This document shows positions 35,601-47,600 of a stretch of 64,000 nucleotides of DNA, piece by piece. The number at the start of each line of letters is the position of its first letter. The first letter of the stretch is position 1. The notes beneath the pieces were generated by a model. That model had not been told where the DNA came from and made no database searches. It saw only the letters and a program-made list of their open reading frames with translations. The position numbers and the translations under genes are program-made. This DNA is from Euclidia mi (Eukaryota > Arthropoda > Insecta > Lepidoptera > Erebidae): positions 21,488,807 through 21,552,806 of the forward strand of contig OX123190.2 of the NCBI GenBank assembly GCA_944739405.2, read 5' to 3'.

Positions 35601-38600
35601 TTCAGATAATGTGTTAGCTAGATGGAATAATACAGTATTTATGTAATACCTGAAGTGTGCGTAGGGAGCCATCAGTTTCCGACTTCTCAGATGTCAATTT
35701 CTTGTAGTTAACTAGTAACGAGTTCTTTTCAGTCAATACATCCCTGTCGATAGTGCTCAATTTCTCATTTATATCTGCTTCTTCTTTTTCACTATCAGTT
35801 ATGTCTTTCTGTAGGTTTCGCAGCTTCAAATTGTCGTCTAATTCTCTTTTGTGAATCTGTAAACGAAAATATACCTTTAATATCGTTCGAGTTGACTATG
35901 TTCTACTAAAATTTGTATGCTTATGTCACCGGAAAATAACAAGAACAGCAAATTTACAAATTTCCTAGGAAATTCATAAACTTTCGTAGGATTTTAAACG
36001 AGACATAAATTGTATTATTTTACGCCCACATTTTCGCAAATTAATTCAGCGAATTCACGCGTAAAATAATAAGCAACCAATAACCAAACGCCATGTGCGC
36101 TCTGATTGGTTGAATAAGTCACGTGTTCCTTTTCCTTCCTCTCCACCGTCATTGCTCGCCGCTTTAACGACAAAAACAGCAACTTTAGCGATGTTTATGA
36201 GGCTAAGTAGTCACAAGAAATCCTAACATAACCTAACTGATGCCGACCTTTATTATCACCGACCGACCAATCAGATAGCAATGTGTTATTTGCCGTATTT
36301 TAAAGAAGAGTAAAATTAAAAGCTCTTCTGTGATGGGTCTAACCGTTTAGAATTTTACGAATGGATATCCGTTAGTTTATAAATTTACCACGAGACATTT
36401 GATAAAGTTGCGAAAATGTGGGCGTAAAATAATACAATTTGTCTCCCGTTTAATATCATACGAAAGTTAATAAATTTCCAAAGAAAGTTTAAGTTAATAT
36501 CTGCCGGTGACACATAAATTTCATTTACGTAGACAGCGATAGCCTGGTGGAGATACCAATGGACTGCCATGCAAAGGGTATCGGGTTCGAATCCACGGCG
36601 CGCACCAATGACTTTTCGAAGTTATGTGCGTATTAACTGGTTAATTATCGCTTGCCCCGTGCCTCAGAGAGTACGTTAAACCGTCGGTCCCGGCTGTCAT
36701 AAAGATCTTTGACAGTCGTTACGGAGAGTCAGTACCCTCAAATAAACTGTGCTAGTCTAAACCATGGAATATCGCTATCCCTTTGGGTTGCGAAGGTCAG
36801 ACGGCAGTCACTCTGTGGAAAAGTTGATATTCTATCATATCTGGTTAACCAGTAAGCAGACCGGGCTTCAAGGCGTGTAAGTCTTGGATGTAACCGGGAT
36901 AACGCTAGGACGATGATGATTACGTAGTATAGTTAAAATATCGCCATATTTCTGCTGCGTGGCGATTAGAAAACAGTACGCCTTATTATAAAATGTGGAC
37001 TTTAAGCGAGGTTTAGTCCTAGCCTACAAATTGATTATACTTTAACTATAGATAAATTTTTGTAAAACTATTATCTCTAAAATTAGTTGGAACAAAAGTC
37101 AAATTTTAATAAGTAATCTTCTTTAAGTCTTTTAAAGATTCTCAATTAAGAACAAAACCTGGTATTATAATTAGACCTTGTTTGTAATCAGGCCTTTGTT
37201 TCATGTTTCTGGTAGAAGATAGCTTAGTATCGCACCATCCCAGGAATCAATTATAACAAGAATATCAAATTAAGTTATGTGAACTACATGCTCTGCACAT
37301 ACCTCCTCTTTATTGATTTCATCCTTCAAAGTCTCAATTCTCTTAGTTGTTACTTGTCTATCAATTTGTACTTGTTTTAGCTTTTCTTCCAACTTCTTGA
37401 TAGCTTCTTCCTTCTTCGTCTTTTCGAGAGGAATATTTCTTTCCAAATGCTGCCTTATCTCAGTATCGATTGTTTTGACTTTGTCGAATGCCAGTGACAC
37501 TTTCATTATTTCGCCATTTTTCAGTTCTATGTTGCCTCTGAAAAGTATAAAAGTATTTGAATGCTTAGTGTGAAGCACGTTATATACAAGACAAAATATT
37601 ACTTGAATATAAATCATTGTGCGAGTACAAAAAGTTGAAGTGAAACTTAGTAAAAATAACGCAATAACGAGAAAGTTTTTTTTTAATTCATTTATAGACT
37701 CAGGATAATGCCATCTGCCTACCCCTTCGGGGTCTGCAGATGCGTAATATTACACCCACATTTCGCCATCAAGTTTTAGGTCTCACGTAATAGGGAGCGA
37801 GCCTATTGCCGTTACCGGGCACATCACCAGACTCCGTGCTGCTACTGAGAATTTGGAAAAACACAGTAACACTTTATGCCCGACCCGTGAATCGAACTCG
37901 GGACCGGCGGTCCCGTATCAGTAGTCGCATACGCTATCCACTGGACCACAGAGGCGGTTGAGAAATAAGCAAGATCATTGTAAGGTTTATATTTTTATCA
38001 AGTTTAAAGGCAACTGAACGATCGTCAAGGCACAAATATTAGTTCACCTCTTTGTCGAGACGCAATTTCATCGAGTGGAACAATCACAACGATCGTAAAC
38101 AAGTTTCTAATTTAATATTTTTCTAAAGATAGTGCTCCCTTAAATTAATCTTGATTTTATTTTAAGTTGTGTATGTATTTTTTTTCTTGCTGCCAACGGC
38201 TACAAGATACTGTAAAACTTACCTATTCTTTTTAACTGTATTCGCTTTAGACAGTTCCTTTTCTTTAAGAGCTTCTTCAAGAGGTGTAATACCAGTTCTT
38301 AGTTCAACAAGTTCTACTTCAAATTTTTCTCTATCAGCTTCTAACTGTTTCATGTTTTCTTGCAGATTATAAATTTCTTGAACCTGTAAGTCAAGAAAAA
38401 TATTTACATTAGATCACAGTACCGAGCGCCGCAGCAAAGATAGGCCTCTCACAAGGTAGACTAACGATCTTATTGCGATCGCGAGAAGCGGATAGATGCG
38501 GGGGGCTCAAAATTGGCCTGTGTGGAGAGCTTTGGGGGAAGCCTACGGCCAGCAGTCGATGTCTATCGGCTGATATGATGAGAACATTAATACCTGCAAA

Positions 38601-41600
38601 AAATACAAAGCTTTACATACCTTTTTCTGTAAATTAAGACATTCTTCTTTAAGTTTATTCTTCCTTGTGGAGAGTTCTTGAATCTTCTTGTTGTGCACAT
38701 TTAGTTTCTTCTGAGCATCCTTGATTTTTGCTTTCAGAGCGGATATTTTCTGTTTTAAGTCTGCTTGCTTAGCAATGGCTTCATCCAGTGTCATGTCCGA
38801 TTCTAATTCTGCACATTTGGCTTTTATAGCCTCAAACTGTGGAAACAAATAATGATTATTTATATAAAGATTAAATAAATAAGTTTGGATAACACTATGT
38901 ATGTACATTTTAATTTTAACTTATTTATAAACTGCTTCGGGACAAATCGAGGCAGTGGCGTGAATTAAACAAAAAATCTATTTGACGACCGGTTGGTGTA
39001 GCGGGAGTGTAAGCGACTGCTACGCCGAAGGTCGCGGGTTCGATTCCCGCTCAAGTCAAACATTTGTGTGCATGAACATGGATGTTTGTCTTGGTCTGGG
39101 TGTTTCTATGTATAATATGTATGTATTTACAAAAAAAAGTATATATGTATGTTTATCCATTATCTAGTACCCATAGTACAAGCTCTGCTTAGTTTGGGAC
39201 TACATGGTGTTGTGTGAATGTGGTAGAATATTATTATTATTATATTTACTACACCAATATACTTACTGTAAAGCGTACAGTAATATGCTGGTTACAAGCT
39301 AATGAAATTTTAGTGAGTAGGCCAGAACTGAAAAGAAATGGGGGAGAAACCGAAAAGAAATCGGGGTCCACAAATGTAAAAACCCACCCATGAGAAAAAA
39401 AAAGTGTCATTCAACAAAAATCTCCCTAATCGGGGATAAGGACTTTTTTTTGAAGGACTAAACACAAAAAATATTGCGGTTGCGATGTTTAAGTGATTGA
39501 CTCAAGTACAAATTATACTTACATCTTTAGTGTATGTTCTGATCTCTTGGTTGCAACGGTCGAGTAGGGGCATATCTCCTTGGATTTGTTTCACAGTTTG
39601 TAGCTTTTGCTCCGGTTCCACTAACGTCATTGATAGCTCCTCTACAGCATCATTCAATGTTTTTATTTTCTACAAAATATTAAATATACCAACTATAAAT
39701 ACCAATATCTTAATACACATTATAACTCTTCTGTACAAGTGTTTGTCCCTAACTCCTGTTAAACGACTGGTCGAGTTTGGATGAACTTGATGTGTATATT
39801 TGAATGGGTTAAAAATATAATCGGACTTTTTAGGGTCAAATTTCATTTTTATCTTGAATGGTGTGTGAAAAACATATTTTAATAGCAGGACAAGTAGACA
39901 ATGTCTGCTGTTAGGGTAATTATGTAATATTAAATAGCAATACATACTGTTTCAACATCAGCAAGTTGTGTCTCCAATTTTGGTTTTTCAACTGTTTTGA
40001 ACTGATTAATTTTCTCGTTCAAAGATTTCATGCTCAAAAGTTCATCCTTTTTAGCTGATGCTTTAGACAAATCTGTCGACACTTTTTCGAGTTGCGTGGG
40101 CACCGTCATCACTTTCGTGTTGAGTTGAGTAATTAAATCCGTTACCTGAAATAATATACATGTATTGATAATATATCTCCATAAAAATATACCTATTATA
40201 CTATTGGCACTGTCCAGATGCTAGAAAATAGAATGCAAAGGATATTCTATATTTTTTATGTATGAAGGCTAAGCAATGTTTTATCCATATCATGTTTTTT
40301 TAACCTTTTGGACACCATTGTCGTGACAAACTAAAATTTTACCATCATGTAATGTGCTAAGTTAATTTTGCTTGTCACTTGTGGCGTTCAATAGGTAAAG
40401 ACAATATTGAAACTAAAAAAACTACAAAATACAAACCTCGGATTCATCATCAAACCCACGATTACAAAGGGGGCAACAATTGTTGTCCTTCAACTGAGAT
40501 TCGTATTTCTTGATGAGAAACATTGACGATTGCAGCACATTGTGATCATCCTGTAATTACACATAAGTATGAAATATAACACGCAAGGTAAACGCAAGGC
40601 AAACACAAGTGTAAAAGAAAAGCTTCTGTCAAATATGAGTGTCGATTATCGCGACAACTTTGAGCTATTCTGATGTGCAAGCTACTTATATTTCATTATT
40701 AAGGCGCTGTTATACCTCAGAAGCCGTGAAACACCTAATTTTTCGTCGCGCATCTAGCCATAACGGTACATATTACAAACTAGCAAAAAATAGAGCTTAA
40801 AGTCAAAAGTCTGAACAAAAGACTTTTGAAAGAATTTTTCATGTACGTAAAATAGAATCACGGTAAAAAAATCACAAAATCGAGTCAGAAAATAATCTTT
40901 CGTCTCACTGTTTGCAATATTTTGATCGTAAGCTGTCATATTTTTTTTAATAATATTGTAGGAAATCTAATGAACTAAAGAATTACCCTATTTATTTTCA
41001 TATTATACGTGTATATTTTGTAAAATTAAATAAAATCTGCCAAACGTCTATGATTTTGACGCTCGGTAGATCCCATCAATATCAAACGCTTCAGGAATTT
41101 AAACCTTATTAGCATAAGCGGTGTACTGAGTGTCAGTTGCTAGTTTACGTCCCGCCCAGACCTCATCATTCGGCTATGAGCCCTGTGAGAGATAGGTCAT
41201 GTCGCTTGCTTCTCCGCTGCACGAAATTTTACGTAAACCTGTTTGTTATTATAATACGCCGATTTGAGTTCGTAATTTCATGTTTTATGTTATAGACTGA
41301 TTGAGTAAAATAGGCTTTTCATGTAACTATGGGCACATATAATTAGGACCTAAGTTTATACTCTTGTTGCGTTTAATGTGTTATTGTTTCTGTGCTTATA
41401 AATATATAATTAGAAGAATAAAATATGGACAAATAGAGAAATGAAGTTCTATGAAGGATTTGTACAAGAAAGCGTCGTAATAAAATAGAAATTCATCCAT
41501 GGCCAAGTGATTATGAAATATGTAACATTTTTACACAAATTATTTTCATAAGAGTATTTTATGACTAACTATGTTACTTATATATTATCGATTATGCATA

Positions 41601-44600
41601 ATATAATTATATAAATTATTTTCACAATACATAGCTGCCACAGTTTTCAATTTTTGAAAGAGTAATAACATAAAATCGAATCATTTTATGTACCTATATT
41701 TCAAATTCATTAGCTTGTCAGAGCGCCTGGAGCGCTAAGATGCCGCCACGGCGAACAATAATGATGACAGCGCTAATATGGCGCTCCGCAATCCGCACAC
41801 AAGCGGTAACGAATGTTGTATTATTGTGTTTTGAACATAAACCTTTTTAGGTACATCGGTTAAAACTTTGATTATTCATAAACTATTAGGTATGTCTCAG
41901 TACATCTAATATCTTTTTAATTTCTAAAATCAATCATTTATAAGTAAGAAGGTAACTTCTCTGTTTGCTGTAACACAAGATATAGTATTTTTTTAATAAT
42001 AAAGTACGTAACTAATTATCATTATTGTAATTACAGTGAAGTTAAAGATAACAGTTCTGCAACGTCTTACACACATTTGACTTCAGTCATTCCTAACACG
42101 ATCTGTTCAAGAGCTAGCCAAGAAATGCCAAACAATTTTTTTAACAAATTTGACTCAAATTCCGTAGTGATAAGCAAAAATTACAAGAGGGATAGCAGTG
42201 TTCGAGTTCGAATTGCGTAAGAATATGTTGACAGATTGACATTTTTGTATAGTGGTAAAAATAAGAGATAACAGCAGTAAAGCCAACTTAGTAAAAAATG
42301 TTTTGTACAAATAAAATATTTGCAATGTAAAATCAGTTGCGCATGGAATCTAAAATGAACAACTGGCTTTGGAACAACTGGCGAAGCAAGAAAATGTAAC
42401 AATCGAGCCTTGTGGATTATTCGATTATTGGTGCCACGCCAGATGGAATAATAGGTCCAAACACGATTGTGGAAATTTAATGTTCTAAAGTTGCCTATAA
42501 GAATGGCCTGGAGAAAAGTATAAGAGCAAATAAAATACAAATATGGAAACATGATAAAAAAGTGAACTGACTAGTCTAAAAAAATATTGTAATTGTTATT
42601 ACCAAATTCAGGGGCAACGCCACATTACACGCAAACAAAAGTGTTTATTTGCTGTGTGGAGTGGTGAAAGTATACCACTAAAAATAGAAATTATAGATAG
42701 AGATGATGTTTTCTGGGAGAAGCTTGTGGCGTTTTATATGAATTGGCAGTTGCCTGAAATTGTTGATTCTCGTCAAGCTCAAGGGATGGCATTGCGAGAT
42801 CACGGAGAGGAAAATGTTTCATCAGTGCTTGAAATTTCTACAATACCAAGCCGTAAAAGGAAAGTAAATAAAACTGTGCCTCGTGAACAACAGCAAATAA
42901 TAAGTATTGAAGCATTATCACACACTGCCTTTAACATTCGATGAGAATAAAGAAAATCTGCCGGGTTGTAGCAGACAGCTAACTTTTGATGAGCTGTAAA
43001 CTCTGTATTTCGTCAATAAATTATAAATGAATATAAATAAATATCTTTTAATATTTATTTTCTTTGAAACAACACATATTTGAAGCGAAAGATTTTTTTT
43101 ATATTTTTCCATACAAACATGTATGACGAGAGCTAACGAAAAAGCAGTAACTCAAATTCTAATTCTATAATTTTCTAAGCGACATAGCATTATCTCATGA
43201 ATAAGGTATATCTACATATATTTTTGATGTTTCATCTATTTTGAAAAATAATAATGTTGGGTTTCGAAACGAGTCGCCTGAATTTGAGGGTATTGGTAGT
43301 GTAGGGGGCTTAAGGTAGTTCGTTTTAATCCCCTAAAGTAATTTTGGCTGCCGGAGTTGCGTCTAAATATTTTTAAACAATTTCCAAAATTTCATAAATA
43401 CTTCGGCAATCATGCAAAACAGAACATAGCTTTTATACTTTAGTACAGTTTTACAAATGTAATTTTTAGGTTTTATGTGAACAACGTGAAACGAAACGCA
43501 AAACTGCCATCTTGGAATAATCATATTGACAACTAATGTCAAATTTGTGCGTCATTGCTTTCGAGTGCCTTGGGTTAGGTGCGACTGTAATAAGTAAATA
43601 AATAGGTTATGTTAGGTTCTCTTTTGACCCTTAATCCGAAAATAGGAGCCCTTCGCAGGGCTCCGACAACCTTAGTTTATTAAACTAGTGTGATGAATGT
43701 GGAAGTTGGCAGTGCCATACACACCGATGTTTGGAGATTTTTTTTTTCAGAGGAAACCAAGTATTTCCGGCAAGTGAAAATGGTGAGGGGGGTTTCAAGA
43801 CCTCCCCTGGTCCCTCTCCAATCACTCACAACCCCTAAAAACGGCGACGTATTTCGAAACCTTTGCCATAATAATTATACCTATAATAACAATAAACATC
43901 CATAAATAAATAAAAGAAATCAACTTTTACTAAACTTCAATTATCTCGTAACTCGCTTTAGTTGAGATACGGCTTTTGCGCTTAGTAGAGCAGTATTGTG
44001 TTTTTAGGGTACCGTAGCCAAAAATTGTAAAAACTGAACCCTTATAGATTCGCAATGTCCGTCTGTCTGTCCGCCCGCATGTCACAGCCAATTTATTGCA
44101 AAACAGATTTGAAAACTGGCAGGAATGGAATTAGATGTAGGTATTCTATGAACTGCTTCACTATTTTTATACAGAAACAAAACAAACATAATAATGGCCT
44201 CTACATACATGGAACTGACTTAATTATTTTTATCATCTTACGGCACGTAGGTATTTACCTACTTTCGTCAACATTTAATACCTATAACGTCTAATGTAAA
44301 CCAGTTTTGCTCATGGCTGCACTGAGAACAAAAATTGCGCTATGCCTATATTGTACAAAAAGATTGATGTATGTAATATAAATTTTAATATCAGTATCTC
44401 AATTCAATATGCTAAAACGTTTTGCTTGCGATTTTGAAATATTGGAATACGGATGTCGCCAGAATACGGCCGCTCGCGACGAGAATGAAGGGGGGCGCCC
44501 CGCAGTAGACGGAGCTAAGCTCCCTTCACCTCCCCTGCTTCACCCCCTCATTTACCAAAACAGTCGCTTAGGACAGCGCCTTAACACAAGAAAAAGATGC

Positions 44601-47600
44601 TCTGTACTTAGAGATTTAAATTTTAAAGAACTTGGCAGTTAAAAAACAGTGGCAATGAGTTTCTTGCCTGATTCTTTACATGAACCTGACTTCCTGAATA
44701 GGCGTTTCTTTTTAATTAAAGTTATAAAGTTTGTTATTTATGAACTACTACGTGTTCAAAAAATTTAATTAATGATTATGAAAATAAACATGGTTCAGTT
44801 TGAGCTTATTACTGGGCTCACATATTCAGGCTTTATATTCGAATTGAAGGTAGACAAAACCTATGTCTATGATTTGTACATGTTCTTTTCTTATTGTTCT
44901 AGTATGAAGATAAAAAAAAACAGATTTTTAACAGAAACCTCGATGTGCCTGATTTACGTAGTATATCGAGCATACCTGCAGTTTCTCCACCTTCTCAATG
45001 ACTTTGAGCAAGGTGGTCTCATAGGACTGCGTGCCACAAACTTTGTACATTTGTTCCTCAGCCTTCGCGTGCTCGTTCGATCGCTCCTGAAGGTTCTTCC
45101 TCACGTACTTCCGCTCCTCTTCAAGCTTAGTTATCTAAAATATAAGACAACAGTTAAGGTCGGCAAAAATAAGCAACGCTTGCATAAATCATCATTTGGA
45201 TGGGTGACTGCGTGTGGTATTTTCATTTGCGCGCTGCCGTGCTTCGGAGCGCATGTAAAGCTAGGAATCATTAAGCCACGTCGGAAGGCTCCGGCAAGCC
45301 TTAAAACTACGACGCTAGTATTGGCCACTTTCACACGAAAAGTAAAGAATATTATTATTTTACTTATTTATTACTATTATTATTTTAGCGCTCGTAGCGA
45401 GACTTGGCTTGCCGTTCGTAACAGATCGGCAAAGTTAAGCAACGCTTGCACAGGTTACCACTTGTATGGGTGACCGTGTGTGGCATTTACATCTGAGCGC
45501 TATCCTGCTTCGGAGGGCACGTAAAGCTGTCGGTCCCGGTTCTTGTCTAAGGATAAGGATCGTTAGGCCATGTTGGAGGCTTTCGGCCGGTCTGAAAACT
45601 CCGACACCAGAGATGGCCACACACTCACACGAAAAACAAACAACTATTATTTTACTTTAAAAAAGCAGCGATGGCCTAGTGGAAAGACCGCCAGACTGCT
45701 ACGCAGAGGGATTCGGGTTCGAATCCACGGCGCGCACCAATGACTTTTCGGAGTGATGTGCGTATTCAATTATTAATTATCGCTTGCTAAACGGTTATAG
45801 CAAAACATCGTGAGGAAACCTGCATGTCTAAGAATTCATAATATTCTTGAAAGACATGTGAAGTCTGCCAACCCGCACTTGGCCAGCGTGGTGGACTATG
45901 GCTAGACCCTTCTCATAGTGAGAAGAGGCACCTGTCCAGCAGTGGGACAGTTTATATATAGGGCTGATTATGACTTATTTATTTTATCATACACTAGAGT
46001 GCGCCCGCAGCTCCACCTGCATTTTTTTAATTTACCCGTTTTGGCCGATCCCGTGGGAATTTCGGGAAATCCCTTCTTAGTGCACCCCTACGGTCCCCAA
46101 GGAACATACATGCCAAATTTCAGCTTCCTGCGCCCAATAGTTTCGGCTGTAGCGTGTCTGTGAGTCAGTCAGTAACGCAAGGATTTTATATATTAAGATG
46201 ATTTCGCAGTGTACTGGATATAGGCCTCGTTATTTACATGAAAGATGAGATGTTTCACAATCTTGTTGCCTTGTGTTTCCTCATTTACAGGAGAACACAG
46301 CATGCATTTATGTTAAAACCAGGTTGTTACAGCTTGGGCGGAAAGGATACATAACACAATATAATGATTTGGTCTACTGTACCATGCTGGTCAAGTGGGT
46401 TCGTCAAGGGCTTGATGTCGAGTTTATCTCTTTCCAAATATAATATTTTCTTCATGTATTCTCCTCACCTCTAGTGGTGTTTATAGCCTAGCATAAATGA
46501 GGTCCATAACCTAGTTAGTCTTAAGTAGTAATGGCAATAACGGTTGTTTTGCAATAATGAATTATCCTGTTGCGTTATTATGTAATAACTGTTATTGTAA
46601 ACTGTTGTCGTTATCCTGTTATTGTTTCACAAACACTGTAAAGAAAGCATTGGTCCGATATATACATTAAATAAATATGTACTTCACGACAACGACAACG
46701 TCGACAACTGACAACAGTGACAACTGACAACTTGACAAGCCATAACAATAACAGGATAACTAAAATAATAAGATTCCCAAAAATAACTTAAGCAAGTATG
46801 ACCTTTATTACGTTTCGCGAAAGATTATAATGCTGTAAGGTTGGCGCTGGGATAGTCGCGAGGCTCGGGAGCGGCAACTCGGCGAAACTCGAGCGCACGT
46901 GCGCCTATCGTCTTCTCTCTCACACACTCGTGGTGTGCATATTGCATAGCTACTCTTTCCTATCCTGTTGTCATTTTAGCACGATAACAGCACGTGCGCC
47001 TATCGTCAATCGTCATCTCTCTCACACACTCGTGGTGTGCATATTGCATGCCTACTCTTACCTATCCTGTTGTCATTTTAGCACGATAACAGTTTATAAT
47101 GATAACAGGATAACTCAGTATGCAATAACTCATTATTCATTACGCTCAAATAATGCATTACCATAACTGTTATTGTAATAACGACCATTACTAGTCTTAA
47201 GCCATGTATTCACTAGGGGACAAAGTCGCTCGACTTATCGCGAACAGTCGCAGGACATTTACGTGCGACTGTCCCGCGACAATGTCGACCGGCATTTCGC
47301 TCGTCCACATATCGGCATTGTGATCGAGATGTCGCCTAAGTGTTAACACAGTTTCGTTGGTAGTGTGGACCAACGAAGTGTGCTATAATCGCGGGTAGTC
47401 GGGGAACAAATAGCAACACACGTCCTCACAAGTCAAATGCCGTCGGAAACTGTCGAGGGACACGAAGTCGCGCAAGGTCGACGCTATCGGATCGTCGACA
47501 AGCGACTTGTTCCCCGACACGTAGATGTCGCCTGCGATGTCGGGCGATGTCCCCCGCGACGTCGCTCAACACGTAGAATTCGTGTCGGGCGACAAGGTCG

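Noticed and set aside
38987..39060. Possible tRNA gene (also at 36533, 45666, 62110)
   Set aside because: Only A/B-box-like promoter and partial arms; no full cloverleaf, and each is followed by a SINE body and tail.
42181..42552. 123-aa minus-strand frame
   Set aside because: Antisense of the YqaJ-type pseudogene, where the plus strand has the conserved motifs.
44772..45473. 233-aa plus-strand frame
   Set aside because: It overlaps RAD50 exon 11 on the opposite strand and then a SINE; no domain is present.
45400..45480. Possible 5S rRNA gene
   Set aside because: Only the internal-promoter part is 5S-like and it runs into a SINE body; not a full 5S sequence.
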